NCBI RefSeq assembly: GCF_003865375.1
Contig: NZ_RQVS01000014.1
Span: 1 to 44,263, forward strand
Source: Gulosibacter macacae
GTDB taxonomy: Bacteria > Actinomycetota > Actinomycetes > Actinomycetales > Microbacteriaceae
Direction: 5' to 3'
Length of the DNA stretch: 44,263 nucleotides
The position numbers and the translations under genes were made by a program. The notes beneath the pieces are model-generated. The model was not told the origin of the DNA and searched no databases. It worked only from the letters and a program-made list of their open reading frames with translations. Shown piece after piece: positions 31,137 to 40,359 of the stretch (the first letter of the stretch is position 1; every line of letters begins with the position of its first letter).

Positions 31137-32518
31137 GCCGCCACCTCCGACCACGCGCGCGCCAACAGCGCGAGCACCGCGGCGGCCGCCTGCTGCGGAA
31201 CGACACCGTTCCCGAGCGCACGGAGTTCCTGCACGCGAGTCAAGCCATGACCGACAACGTGCCCCTTGGGCACGCCCATCATCCACTCGACAAACGCCGA
31301 CGACAGGCGGGCACCCCCCTTCGGACCTACCTCAGTAGGCGACGGCGCCTGACGACCAATCACGCCCGACCACCGCTCAACCGCAAGCGCATACTCGCCA
31401 AAGTCCCGGTAAGCGATGCGAGTAGCGAGATGCGTAGACATTTCCGGCGGTCGCCCCGAGGTGCGAGGCGTGCCAAAGTCCGCATCGCCTGCCTTCGGCG
31501 TAGGCAACATCGCGACCGCCGACGTAATCGTGAGCGAACCCGACCCATACCGCTGGCCCGGCCCACCCTTGTCCCCCGCCGAAGCCGTCGGCGTCGGCAA
31601 CACATGCACCGCATCCGCGAGCGACACCGAATGCCCACCCTCACGACGCCGCACAGGATCCTGCGCACCACCACGCACACCAAGCGCAGCCTCCGGAGTC
31701 GGCAACAAATTGCCCGCCTCCACCTCTTCCAACACCTGATCAGACAGCCGCATCGTCGCACCCTCACGATCCGGATTCCGGCGCCCACCCTCAGCCTCAG
31801 CAGCGCACGGCGTACGGAACAGGCTTACAAACCCAGTTCCTCCACCAGAATCCGCAAATCCGTCACCTTCTTGCGACCCGGTTTCTTCCGCAAATGCTCT
31901 TCGGGCGAGTTCCCTGAATAGGTCGCCGTCAGAGTCGGCAGGCCAGGCGACGATGAATACCCGCTCCCGGCGATGCGGCGCCCCAACGGCGGACGCGGCG
32001 AGCAGACCCCATTCCGCATCGAACCCGAGCTCGGCCAAGTCTCCGAGAACCGCTCCGAGTGCCCGCAAATCTGAACCGTCGCCGTCTCCCACACAGATAG
32101 GGCAATATTCCAAATCAGCATCGTGAGCCTTCCCTGCCCGCGCGGACAACAACCCGCGCACGTTCTCAATCACGACAAGCCCCGGACGAAGCTCGTCAAT
32201 CGCACGCGCGAACTCAGACCACAAGCCCGAGCGCGTACCGGCACCCATGCCAGCGCGACGACCCGCAAGCGACACGTCCTGACAAGGGAACCCACCCGTG
32301 AGCACGTCCACGCGCTCAACCTTCGTGAAGTCCACCTTGGTCACATCACCCAGGTTCGGCGCGTCCGGCCAGTGCTGCGCCAGCAACTTCGACGGCGCTT
32401 CATCGAACTCGCACACCCACGCCGTCTCAACCTCAACGCCAAGCCGGCTCAGTGCCGCGTGCGTGCCCATGCCGAGCCCGCCGTAGCCTGCAAATAGCTC
32501 GCCCATCTTGAGGTTCAT
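31133..32518 (-). CDS. DNA cytosine-5 methyltransferase
   Basis: 461 residues, ATG after GAGGGGCGA. Motif I FAGYGGLGMG (9-18), motif IV GGFPCQDVS with the catalytic Cys (about 80), motif VI VIENVRG (about 118) and motif VIII-like PHRRERVFIV (about 185) are present. The C-terminal region carries the target recognition domain and motif X. It methylates C5 of a cytosine, likely shielding phage DNA. No restriction nuclease is beside it; two HNH proteins are nearby. Confidence 0.85.
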   Translation of the reverse strand: MNLKMGELFAGYGGLGMGTHAALSRLGVEVETAWVCEFDEAPSKLLAQHWPDAPNLGDVTKVDFTKVERVDVLTGGFPCQDVSLAGRRAGMGAGTRSGLWSEFARAIDELRPGLVVIENVRGLLSARAGKAHDADLEYCPICVGDGDGSDLRALGAVLGDLAELGFDAEWGLLAASAVGAPHRRERVFIVAWPADSDGDLFRELARRAFAEETGSQEGDGFADSGGGTGFVSLFRTPCAAEAEGGRRNPDREGATMRLSDQVLEEVEAGNLLPTPEAALGVRGGAQDPVRRREGGHSVSLADAVHVLPTPTASAGDKGGPGQRYGSGSLTITSAVAMLPTPKAGDADFGTPRTSGRPPEMSTHLATRIAYRDFGEYALAVERWSGVIGRQAPSPTEVGPKGGARLSSAFVEWMMGVPKGHVVGHGLTRVQELRALGNGVVPQQAAAAVLALLARAWSEVAA

Positions 32519-32913
32519 CGTTCGCCCCTCTCGCTCGTCGCAACCGACCTCAAGCACGGCGTCCTACCGCCCGCAGAATCGAGTTGCCACCACGTACCAT
32601 CCGGGTACTCGACCGGCACCAGACGGGCACGAGTAAGCACCTGCGCCGAACGTTGCCCGCGACGCAGCACGCGCACACCACGACGGATGAGATCCTGAAG
32701 CCACTCCCCGGTCGCGTCTTCCTTGTTGCCGTTGCACACGCCGCATGCGGCGATGAGGTTCGCGGCATCGTCGAGCGCCCGAGATCCGCCAGCGCCGCGA
32801 TTCGCGCGATGATCGGGCACGGTTGCCCAACCCCCGCACCGTGGCCCGGCGATCACGCACAGGTGGTTATCGCGCGCGAGCACCAGCGCGGTCAACCGCT
32901 TGTCGACAGCCAT
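32515..32913 (-). CDS. HNH endonuclease-like protein
   Basis: 132 residues. HLCVIAGPRCGGW, PDHRANRGAGG and NLIAACGVCNGNKED form the HNH fold (Cys, Asp-His, Asn and Cys pairs). It sits between the two methyltransferase genes with 4- and 1-bp overlaps. A homing, packaging or restriction role are all possible. Confidence 0.7.
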   Translation of the reverse strand: MAVDKRLTALVLARDNHLCVIAGPRCGGWATVPDHRANRGAGGSRALDDAANLIAACGVCNGNKEDATGEWLQDLIRRGVRVLRRGQRSAQVLTRARLVPVEYPDGTWWQLDSAGGRTPCLRSVATSERGER

Positions 32914-35489
32914 CACGCCACCTCATCGAACAAATCGAACAGTGTCGGCACGGCTTGCGCTTCGTCCATCTCGCGCTGATACATGACCGCATCGCGGTAC
33001 GAGGTCGGATTGAGTTCCGACGCCCGCCCCTGCCGTCCGAGCTTCCGAGCCCGCAGTGGCACCGTGCCCAACCCCCCGAATGGATCGAATACCAGTTCCC
33101 CGACATTCGAATACCGCTCGATCAGCCGATCGACGATGTCGAACTGCAGCGGGCAGATGTGGAACTCGAGCGCACGTCGAGATTGCTCACCGTTCAGCGT
33201 GAGCATGCGATTGACGTCATCCCACACGTCGGGCCGCCACGACCCCGGATCGAGGCTCTTGAACGTTGAAGGCAGCGCCTTCTTCGACTCGAGCGCTTCA
33301 CCCAACTCGACATGTGCCCCGAAGTCGTAGATGTTCTCTCGCCACTGACGTTTGAACAGACGCGAACGTTGCTCTGGGGGTAACGCTGCGAGTTCATCTA
33401 CAGCAAGCAGCCGGTCCCCTGACGACCGCCAGTCCGCGGCAGCGTCGATCTGCCAACGCGCGAGCGAGTAACCGTCGACGTCTTTCGTGATCCGCTCGTC
33501 CGCGTAGCCCTTCGCACGGTTGGTCTGTGGCTTGTGGAACAACAAGATGTACTCCGGCGAACCGACACCCATCTTCGACCCGTCCTTGCGCATCTCCGAA
33601 TATCCGAGCCGGTACGACTGGTTGTTCTCGCGAACCACGTCGGTAGTCACCGTGATCATGCCCATGTAGTCGAACCCCCACTTGAGCCCGTGCGCGAGCG
33701 CCTCAGCGTGGAACGGTGACACCGTCGGGATTCCAGCACCCGTGACGGCACCGAATTGAATGCGGTCCTTCACGTGGCAGGCGTAGATTCGGCCCGGCCG
33801 CAGCACTCGCAATAGCTCGGGAGTGAGGTAATCCATCTGCGCCCAGAAGTGCGCGTTGTCATCGGTGTGCCCGAAGTCGTTGTAGCTCGGCGTGTACTCG
33901 TAGTGGTTGCTGAACGGGATCGAGGTCACGATGAGATCGACCGAGTTGTCGGCCATGTGATCACGCGTTTCGAGCACGCAATCGTTCAGCGCGATCGTCC
34001 ACTCATCACCATGCTCTTCGACACGCTCGACCCCCATCGTGCGAGTGAGCTCGCGCGAGATCGCATCCGAGTTCAAACCGAACTCTCGGATCACATCCGA
34101 CATCGTTTCAGTCAGGTCGTCGTGCTCCACCCACTTCGCCGCGAGCTCGTCCCGGATCTCCGCTTCGGTCTCCGCGTAGATGAGATGCACCGTGCAGGCG
34201 TGTTCTTGACCGAACCGCTGAATACGGTGAACGGCCTGGATGGTGTCATTGAACTTGTACGTCACACCTACAAAGACAGCAACGTGAGACTGCTGCAGGT
34301 TCATGCCCTGCCCAAGCATCACCGGCTTGCCGATGAGTGCCACAGTCTCGCGATCGCGCCATGCGTCAAGCCGACGCTCGTTCTCTTCGTCATCCAGCCC
34401 GCCGTGCACGGACGAGAACGTGATCTCATTAGCCTTCAACGCGCGCTCGATCGCATCTTGTTCAGCATTTAGGTCGCACCAAAGGACGACCTGCCCGGCA
34501 CCATCTTCAAGATGTGCGCGAACGATGCGCATCAGCTCATCGACGCGCTGGCCAATCGAATCGCGCTTCTCCCGCGCCGCGTCCGCGAGCGAACGAGCAC
34601 CAGAACGAACGAGTACCGCCTGCCCATCTCGCTCAACCTCGCCCGACATGAGGTCGACCTCGACAGGACGCCAATCGACAGTGAGATCCGGCAAGTCATA
34701 GCCAGCGTCGGAGTGCCCAAGATCGGAAGGTCGCTGCACGAAACATGCCCAAGTATTGAGCCACAGCCAGAACTCGCGTTCCTTGTGCGGGTACAACGTG
34801 AGGTTGCCGGCCTTGGTCGAGTCGCGCTGGAAGAAGCGCGTCAGCGCCTGGCCAGTGTCCATGATTCCCAAGAACCCGGCGTAGTGGATCAGTTCCTTGT
34901 GTCGGTTCGGTGACGGCGTGGCAGTTGCCACAAATCGGAACGAGACCCGATCGAACAATGGCAGGAACTCTTGGTACGTCTTCGACCCGAACGAGCGCAG
35001 CACGCTCGCTTCGTCGAGCGACACCGCCGCGAATTCGTCGGGGTCGAGCTTGCCGTCGCGCACGCTCTCGTAGTTGGTGACGTAGATGCCGCTCCATGCC
35101 GTGTCGATCTCTTCGGTTCGGCGGATGAACCGCACCTCGAGGTCGAGCAGTTCGTGTCCGTCGCGAATGAACTCGCCGCGCACGCCGAGCGGCGCAACAA
35201 TGAGCGCCCGCCCTCCGTAGACCGGTGACCGGTGATGACCGATCACCAACCGCAGAGCCTCGAGCTGCATGACGCTCTTGCCGAGCCCGAACCGCGCGAA
35301 GATCGCGCGACGCCCACCAGCTACCGCCCACTTCACGATGTCCCGCTGGTGAGGCTTCAGTGTCGGCGAAATCTCGGTGTCGTCAACTTCGAACCCGAAG
35401 GATCGGTCAAAGGCAACCTTGTCGCGAATGAACTGCTCGTACGGAACCGACGGACGTGCGAAGAATTGGTTGTTGAGTATCGCGCTCAT
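32913..35489 (-). CDS. Helicase and DNA methyltransferase fusion
   Basis: 858 residues. The N-terminal half is an SF2 (SNF2-like) helicase: RFGLGKSV (Walker A), VSLDEASVL (DEAx-like), FRFVATATPSPN (motif III) and a C-terminal helicase lobe with VHRIQRFGQEH (motif VI). The second half is an amino-methyltransferase with VTSIPFSNHYEYTPSY (motif IV, SIPF in place of the usual DPPY/SPPY) and DPFGGLGT (motif I, FxGxG). Phage proteins with both parts, such as P1 DarB, protect phage DNA from restriction. Target base and site are not known. Confidence 0.75.
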   Translation of the reverse strand: MSAILNNQFFARPSVPYEQFIRDKVAFDRSFGFEVDDTEISPTLKPHQRDIVKWAVAGGRRAIFARFGLGKSVMQLEALRLVIGHHRSPVYGGRALIVAPLGVRGEFIRDGHELLDLEVRFIRRTEEIDTAWSGIYVTNYESVRDGKLDPDEFAAVSLDEASVLRSFGSKTYQEFLPLFDRVSFRFVATATPSPNRHKELIHYAGFLGIMDTGQALTRFFQRDSTKAGNLTLYPHKEREFWLWLNTWACFVQRPSDLGHSDAGYDLPDLTVDWRPVEVDLMSGEVERDGQAVLVRSGARSLADAAREKRDSIGQRVDELMRIVRAHLEDGAGQVVLWCDLNAEQDAIERALKANEITFSSVHGGLDDEENERRLDAWRDRETVALIGKPVMLGQGMNLQQSHVAVFVGVTYKFNDTIQAVHRIQRFGQEHACTVHLIYAETEAEIRDELAAKWVEHDDLTETMSDVIREFGLNSDAISRELTRTMGVERVEEHGDEWTIALNDCVLETRDHMADNSVDLIVTSIPFSNHYEYTPSYNDFGHTDDNAHFWAQMDYLTPELLRVLRPGRIYACHVKDRIQFGAVTGAGIPTVSPFHAEALAHGLKWGFDYMGMITVTTDVVRENNQSYRLGYSEMRKDGSKMGVGSPEYILLFHKPQTNRAKGYADERITKDVDGYSLARWQIDAAADWRSSGDRLLAVDELAALPPEQRSRLFKRQWRENIYDFGAHVELGEALESKKALPSTFKSLDPGSWRPDVWDDVNRMLTLNGEQSRRALEFHICPLQFDIVDRLIERYSNVGELVFDPFGGLGTVPLRARKLGRQGRASELNPTSYRDAVMYQREMDEAQAVPTLFDLFDEVA

Positions 35490-35941
35490 GACTTGTGCTC
35501 CGCTCGCACGTTCGCGTTGATCGACCGCAACAGGTCAATATCCGCCGCGATAGCTTTCGCCCAGTCCTGCGCGTACTCGAACAACAGCCACGCCGTGTCG
35601 CGCGCATCAAGCGCTTCCTGCACCGCGTCGCTGACGGTTGCGAGCTCGCGAAGCTCCGTCAACGTCGCCTTCGACCATTCCTCACGGAGACGCTTCAGTT
35701 CGACCGCTTTCGCGAGCGACAGATCACGCTCCGCGGCACGCAACGCACGCCGATACTTATCGAGACCCGCCGGCACGCGCGCATTCAACGACCGCGCCTT
35801 CTGCAACGCCGCATACGCCTGCTGCGGAGTCGCGAGCGCCGCCGCCAACTCATCCTCCGACAACGCCGACAGATTCAGCGGCACAAGCCCCAATGGAGCA
35901 TCGATCACTTCGCCCGTCTCCGGGTCAATGTGCTCAGCCAT
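35486..35941 (-). CDS. Helical protein between RecT-like and helicase genes
   Basis: 151 residues starting MAEHIDPETGEVIDAPLGLV. Helical with basic stretch (LDKYRRALRAAERDLSLAKA). The HIDPETGEV.. N-terminus is common in phage recombination regions. Function unknown. Starts with a TGATG overlap. Confidence 0.55.
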   Translation of the reverse strand: MAEHIDPETGEVIDAPLGLVPLNLSALSEDELAAALATPQQAYAALQKARSLNARVPAGLDKYRRALRAAERDLSLAKAVELKRLREEWSKATLTELRELATVSDAVQEALDARDTAWLLFEYAQDWAKAIAADIDLLRSINANVRAEHKS

Positions 35942-36639
35942 CACGCACCCCGCTTCTTGTCGAGCACGCGAGGAGTCGGCCGCGAATGCCGCGCCGCCTC
36001 ATCCGCCACGACCTGCTCTTGAAGAGCAGTCATGCTCTTGTTCAAGTCGCCCGCAGGCTTGCGGCGACGCTTCCGAGACGGCTTCGCCGAAGTAACCTGC
36101 TCAACCGCGGCGGGAGCCTCAAGTTCACGTCGACGTGCCCGCCATTCGCGATCCAGCACCGTCGTGAACGCGCGCACGCGCTTCGCCTCGGCCCCGATCT
36201 GCATGACCTCGTCGAGCGTGCTGGCTTCCTTGATCCGTGCCGACCAATCGATCTCTTCGACAGGTTCGGCAGGCTCGCCATCGCCTTCAGCGGCGTTCGG
36301 GAGGATCTCGACCAAGTCGCGGAACGCTCGACGGTATGCAGCGCGGATCGCGGCCGACCCGAACAACGCCATCGGGTTACGGTTCCACTTCGCACGCCAT
36401 TCCTCGTCGAGCGGCACCGCTTCGGCCCACGAGATCGTCACCCGTGTCGGCGCGGATACGCCCTTGCGGTGCACCGTGGCCCGCGCGAACGCGGTCGGGT
36501 CAGTCTCTTCCGGTACAAACACCGTCGACCACGTACTGCCGTCGACCGAGAACTCGACCTCTTCGATGCCGTCCCACTCGCCCGAGGCGAGAACGATGCG
36601 CTCAATCTCCGCGATCGTTGACGCAGTCTGTGCGCTCAC
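35941..36639 (-). CDS. RecT-like ssDNA annealing protein
   Basis: 232 residues, GTG start overlapping the exonuclease stop. The centre has a RecT/Bet-like pattern (EEWRAKWNRNPMALFGSAAI, then AAYRRAFRDLVE), followed by a basic C-terminus (PSRKRRRKPAGD). Placement next to a YqaJ-type exonuclease supports a two-part annealing system. The N-terminus is shorter than in classical RecT. Confidence 0.6.
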   Translation of the reverse strand: MSAQTASTIAEIERIVLASGEWDGIEEVEFSVDGSTWSTVFVPEETDPTAFARATVHRKGVSAPTRVTISWAEAVPLDEEWRAKWNRNPMALFGSAAIRAAYRRAFRDLVEILPNAAEGDGEPAEPVEEIDWSARIKEASTLDEVMQIGAEAKRVRAFTTVLDREWRARRRELEAPAAVEQVTSAKPSRKRRRKPAGDLNKSMTALQEQVVADEAARHSRPTPRVLDKKRGA

Positions 36640-37607
36640 TTCGCACCCCCGATAAGGCGGAGCGACTGCGACCCCGACGGCGAATCCACGCCATACTCGC
36701 GCAGCAGATCGTCCTCAAGGTTCTTGAGCGCCGTGTTCGCGCGATCGGCCCGTGCACGAAGCTCGGTACGCGCATCAAGCAAGCTCTTCGGCACACGGGA
36801 CTCGTCGAGCGACCGCGACCACGACGCACCCGTCAACACCGCGCCACCGCCGTCGGTGAGGAACTGCACACCGAACTTCGACCCCTGACGCGCCTTCATC
36901 GCCGCCGTCAGCTTCCGCTTCGCCGCCGCCTCCGACTTCTCGACCGGGGTCAGCTTCGCCTTCTCAGCAAGCCACACCTTGAGCAGCTCCTCGTCGTCGC
37001 CTGAGATTGAGGCGACCACTGTCATGTCGTCGTCCCACCAGTCGAGGAACGCGACCGCGCGACCGACCAGGTAGGCGATGTACTCGTCATCGCGGTGAAT
37101 CCACTGCCAGTCCGGGTCATCGAGCGCGCCGAGCCCGTCTTCGTCCATCACTTCGCGCACGTAGAGCGCGCGCGTGGCGCCGGTGACGAGCATCTGCCAC
37201 TGCATCTGCGCCCGATGCTCCGGCGGCACGCCAGCAAGCTTGTGCCCATGAGCATGCGACTTCACCTCAGCGACCGTGCCGTCACCAATGCCGTCAGGAG
37301 TGCCACGGAAACGTCCGTCGAGCGCGGCAGCCCAAAGCGCCCCGTTCGGCTCAATCGTCGGATCGATCGTCGCCGCGAAATCCAGCAAGAGCGCCTCACG
37401 CTCATTCCCCCGGCGAGTGTGCGCATTGCCCTGGAATCGCGACCCGTTGAGCTTCTGCTCGAGGATGCGCTCCCACACTTTGAGGTCGCCCGAAGCGATC
37501 TCGTGAATCTCCGACGCCGTCACGCCCTCGGCGCGAGCATCGAGCCACACCAGCCGTGGCGCGTCCGCGTCCACAACAACAACGCCCTTCTCGTACTGCT
37601 TACTCAT
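36636..37607 (-). CDS. YqaJ-type exonuclease
   Basis: 323 residues from ATG at 37607 after AGGAGGTGTG. The PD-(D/E)XK core is seen as FRGTPDGIGDGTVAEVKSHA (D..G...AE.K), with RGNERE before it and HRAQMQWQMLVTG after it. It would resect DNA ends 5' to 3' for annealing by the neighbouring RecT-like protein. C-terminal helices follow. Confidence 0.75.
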   Translation of the reverse strand: MSKQYEKGVVVVDADAPRLVWLDARAEGVTASEIHEIASGDLKVWERILEQKLNGSRFQGNAHTRRGNEREALLLDFAATIDPTIEPNGALWAAALDGRFRGTPDGIGDGTVAEVKSHAHGHKLAGVPPEHRAQMQWQMLVTGATRALYVREVMDEDGLGALDDPDWQWIHRDDEYIAYLVGRAVAFLDWWDDDMTVVASISGDDEELLKVWLAEKAKLTPVEKSEAAAKRKLTAAMKARQGSKFGVQFLTDGGGAVLTGASWSRSLDESRVPKSLLDARTELRARADRANTALKNLEDDLLREYGVDSPSGSQSLRLIGGAK

Positions 37608-37933
37608 GAGCACACCTCCTGTACCTCGGCCTCCCGGCCACGAATTGGGATCACGGACGCGATGTGTCCGTCGAGTTCGATAGCGCGACTCGCACATGCC
37701 GCCGGTGACGGCACCTCTGCGAGCGAAAGCCACTGCATTGCCTTGAGCGCCGGATGATGCGGAGCCTCGTTGACGAGATCGGCCAACCACTTCGCCTTCG
37801 CCTCGTCACCGACCCACGCGCGAGACGCGATGATCTCCGTGCGACCACGAAGATGTTTCGTCAGCGTCAGTTCGACGCACCACCAGGTCAGTCCCGCCGA
37901 TGCACGTTCGACGATCTCGATGCGGTTAGACAC
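37604..37933 (-). CDS. Hypothetical protein
   Basis: 109 residues from GTG at 37933 (GGGGGTGG upstream). It reads SNRIEIVERASAGLTWWCVE at the start and ends with a polar region. No family known. Overlaps both neighbours. Confidence 0.55.
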   Translation of the reverse strand: MSNRIEIVERASAGLTWWCVELTLTKHLRGRTEIIASRAWVGDEAKAKWLADLVNEAPHHPALKAMQWLSLAEVPSPAACASRAIELDGHIASVIPIRGREAEVQEVCS

Positions 37934-38294
37934 GGACCACCCCCGGCTTGAACCGGAGCGCATCCCGCAGACCCCACATGGTGAGGTGCGAGCGTTGCGC
38001 GCGCTTGAGGTCGTCGAACACGCTCGCCGCCGATTCCGCCTCGACGTCGAGACGCTCGTCACAGACCGGGCACGTGAGAATCCAGCGGCCGCCCGCACTG
38101 ATGACGATGTGCCCGCCCATCTCATCGAGGTCGTTCACCGGACACCAGATCGGCTCGACGTCATGGCCGCCGGCGAGCACGAACACCCCGACCGCGAGAT
38201 CTCCGCCGTCATGCCCGCACTTCACGAACATGTTCGGCTCGATCGGGAACCGCTTCCGCAGCTCACGGAACGCCGCCTGCACGCCGCGGGTCAT
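37926..38294 (-). CDS. Zinc-ribbon-like protein
   Basis: 122 residues, ATG after GGGGGCGGAAGC. It has CGHDGGD, then WILTCPVCDERLD (C-x2-C, about residues 77-80). The fold is probably a small zinc-stabilised domain. Function unknown. Confidence 0.55.
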   Translation of the reverse strand: MTRGVQAAFRELRKRFPIEPNMFVKCGHDGGDLAVGVFVLAGGHDVEPIWCPVNDLDEMGGHIVISAGGRWILTCPVCDERLDVEAESAASVFDDLKRAQRSHLTMWGLRDALRFKPGVVRV

Positions 38295-38455
38295 GCTTCC
38301 GCCCCCGACGAGAGAATCAACGCCGCGGCGGTAATTCCGCCAGCGACGATCAGAATGCCGCCGAACGCGGCCGCAGGCGCGACCCACGCCTGCGCAATCG
38401 CGAGCGCGAAGGCGCCAGCCACGACGAGCCCAGCCAAAATGGCACGCTTACTCAT
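38291..38455 (-). CDS. Small two-helix membrane protein
   Basis: 54 residues, missed by length filters. Start ATG at 38455 (shares bases with the neighbouring stop); the stop overlaps the next ATG. It has two hydrophobic helices (about 6-24 and 30-49, AILAGLVVAGAFALAI, FGGILIVAGGITAAAL). Role unknown. Confidence 0.6.
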   Translation of the reverse strand: MSKRAILAGLVVAGAFALAIAQAWVAPAAAFGGILIVAGGITAAALILSSGAEA

Positions 38456-38664
38456 CGGTTGCTCACCGTCCCTGCGACCATCTCGAGGTCGTCCGCCGCG
38501 TCACGCCACAAGCGCACCGACTCCATGTCGCCGCGCTCGTACATCTCGGTAGCGAGCGCGTTGAACCCGGCAATCACCCGCTGCGCATCGGCATCGGTGC
38601 GGCAGTGAATTTCCGTGACGACTCGACCATCCGATCGGTCACCTGATTTGATTGAGATAGACAC
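38452..38664 (-). CDS. Hypothetical protein
   Basis: 70 residues, GTG after TAGGAGG. It reads SISIKSGDRSDGRVVTEIHC, then a helical acidic part. Not recognised. Confidence 0.55.
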   Translation of the reverse strand: MSISIKSGDRSDGRVVTEIHCRTDADAQRVIAGFNALATEMYERGDMESVRLWRDAADDLEMVAGTVSNR

Positions 38665-38728
38665 CGGCCCTCCTACAGGCTTGTTGTCGACCGGCCCCGC
38701 GAGCTACGACCTCGACGGGGCCATCTGT

Positions 38729-39523
38729 TTACTTCGAGATCTCGGCGGCCATGAGGCCGATGCGCGCGGCGATGCGCGGCATAGATGCGGCGAGCACGTA
38801 CAGCGTCTGCCGCACCTGGCCGTTGTGGTGACGGGGCGCGTTGTGCTGAGCCCGCAAACTGAACTCGTGCGAGTGCTCGGCATAGGCGCGCCACTCGTAC
38901 TCGTCGACGATGCGGCCCTGCTTACCGCTCCACCGCTGGCCGATCAGCTTCCGGTAGATGAACCGGCGCTCGCTCAACCGCTGACGCAGATCGCCCTCGC
39001 CGATGCCGTAGTGCGCGGCCATGTCGCGCAAGAGCACGACGTCGTCGCCCGCGGCAACATGCCGGTCGACGTACTCGACCTTCGGCGCGTCCTCGGCGAC
39101 CTTCGCTTCGATCTCAGCGATGTGCGCGTCCTTCGCGGCGATCATCGACTGTGCTTCGAGCACCGCGAGCGCTAGCAATTCAGAACCAGTCGGCGCGGCC
39201 ACTGCATACGACCCCGACTTGCGGATCGACGGCAGCACCTCACTCGTAATCCAGCGACGGAACGCCACGGCCTCCGGCTTGTCCGACCGGATGACCACTT
39301 CGTACATGCCAGCTTCGCTGACGACGGTCATCTCTTGCGCACCGCCTGCGGTCGGAAGGGTGTGCGTCTGACGCACACCCTCGTCGAGCCGAGCAGCGAG
39401 GCGTGAGGTGCTCGCAAGATCAAGAACGCGAGCAAGATCAGCAAGCACGAACCACGGTTCGTCGTCGATCACGACGACACGCACCTCCGCGCCCTCGAAC
39501 TGGAACAACTCGAGCGCGCTCAT
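38729..39523 (-). CDS. BRO-N and KilAC antirepressor
   Basis: 264 residues from ATG at 39523. The BRO-N domain (1-105) has FEGAEVRVVVIDDEPWFVLA and MYEVVIRSDKPEAVAFRRW. The KilAC/ANT C-terminus (150-264) has VLLRDMAAHYGIGEGDLRQR. Proteins of this type act on the repressor to allow lytic growth. It lies in the early operon next to excisionase and Cro-like genes. Confidence 0.8.
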   Translation of the reverse strand: MSALELFQFEGAEVRVVVIDDEPWFVLADLARVLDLASTSRLAARLDEGVRQTHTLPTAGGAQEMTVVSEAGMYEVVIRSDKPEAVAFRRWITSEVLPSIRKSGSYAVAAPTGSELLALAVLEAQSMIAAKDAHIAEIEAKVAEDAPKVEYVDRHVAAGDDVVLLRDMAAHYGIGEGDLRQRLSERRFIYRKLIGQRWSGKQGRIVDEYEWRAYAEHSHEFSLRAQHNAPRHHNGQVRQTLYVLAASMPRIAARIGLMAAEISK

Positions 39524-39810
39524 GAGGTCACCGCCCGAAGTTCGGCTCGCGCTTCGCGTGCGGCGACAGCATCCTTGGCGCTCTCCTCGATGAATGCACG
39601 GACGTCGGCTTCGCGATAGCGGATCGTCGATCCAGCAAGGCGCAGACGCACCGGCCCGACGCCGTCGGCATCCCAACGGTGCAACGTCGACTGAGCGACA
39701 CCGGCAAGAGCGGCAAATTCGCTCGCCCGCATCAGCCGAATGTCATCGAGCTCGGGATCGTCCGCCGAGATCTCAAGCGAACCGATAGGCGTGACTGGCG
39801 CAATACTCAT
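39520..39810 (-). CDS. Excisionase / MerR-like HTH protein
   Basis: 96 residues. The HTH_17-type core is FAALAGVAQSTLHRWDADGV, then IRYREADVRAFIEE, as in excisionase and AlpA/MerR-like factors. It is a candidate recombination directionality factor for the integrase at the right end. Confidence 0.7.
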   Translation of the reverse strand: MSIAPVTPIGSLEISADDPELDDIRLMRASEFAALAGVAQSTLHRWDADGVGPVRLRLAGSTIRYREADVRAFIEESAKDAVAAREARAELRAVTS

Positions 39811-40061
39811 GATTCCGCCCGCCGCTCCTGCATCGCTTCCTCAACGAGCGAAATCAAGCAGTAGCAGTCAGCATCGACCGCGTGATGGTTCCCGACGCAA
39901 CGGTCATCCGGGCAACCGCAGTAGTCGCCACGCCACATGCCATCAGCGTCATCGTGACGCTTCGCCCACTCTTCAGGAGTGAAGCCAGCACCCTCGAGAT
40001 AAGCGACAGCATCGTCGGTCAGGCCGACTCCTGGACGAGGGATAGAGATGAGCGTGATCAC
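39807..40061 (-). CDS. Small Cys-rich protein
   Basis: 84 residues, GTG start. It has YCGCPDDRCVGNHHAVDADC, a possible zinc site (Cys and His), between a helical N- and C-terminus. Not recognised. Confidence 0.5.
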   Translation of the reverse strand: MITLISIPRPGVGLTDDAVAYLEGAGFTPEEWAKRHDDADGMWRGDYCGCPDDRCVGNHHAVDADCYCLISLVEEAMQERRAES

Positions 40062-40327
40062 GAGGCCACCCCCGCCATTTCAGAGGGCGTTGCGTCGTAC
40101 GGCTCAACGACTTCACCGGCTGAATAGCCGTAGTGGAGGCAAAGTGTTGCGACAACCTCCGATGCAGGCTGTGCACCTGCGTTGAGCCGATAGAGCGTCG
40201 AGCGACCGATACCAAGCTCGTCTGCCTGTTCATCGATAGAGGTCTGGCCGCGTTCGCGGCGACGATTGGCGAGGAAGCCCTCACGAACCCGAAGTTTAGG
40301 TGTCACTGGTGCGACCTTTCGTCTCAT
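40058..40327 (-). CDS. Cro-like HTH regulator
   Basis: 89 residues. An XRE-type HTH (SIDEQADELGIGRSTLYRLN, 30-49) is followed by helices (VVATLCLHYGYSAGEVVE). It is the first gene of the leftward early operon and divergent from the repressor. A Cro function is inferred from position. Confidence 0.75.
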   Translation of the reverse strand: MRRKVAPVTPKLRVREGFLANRRRERGQTSIDEQADELGIGRSTLYRLNAGAQPASEVVATLCLHYGYSAGEVVEPYDATPSEMAGVAS

Positions 40328-40359
40328 TTGTGCGACTACACAATGAGAGTAACACCACA

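Noticed and set aside
31133-35489. Complete restriction-modification system
   Set aside because: Two methyltransferases and HNH proteins are present, but no recognised restriction nuclease domain is fused or adjacent in a standard layout, so modification or anti-restriction is more likely.
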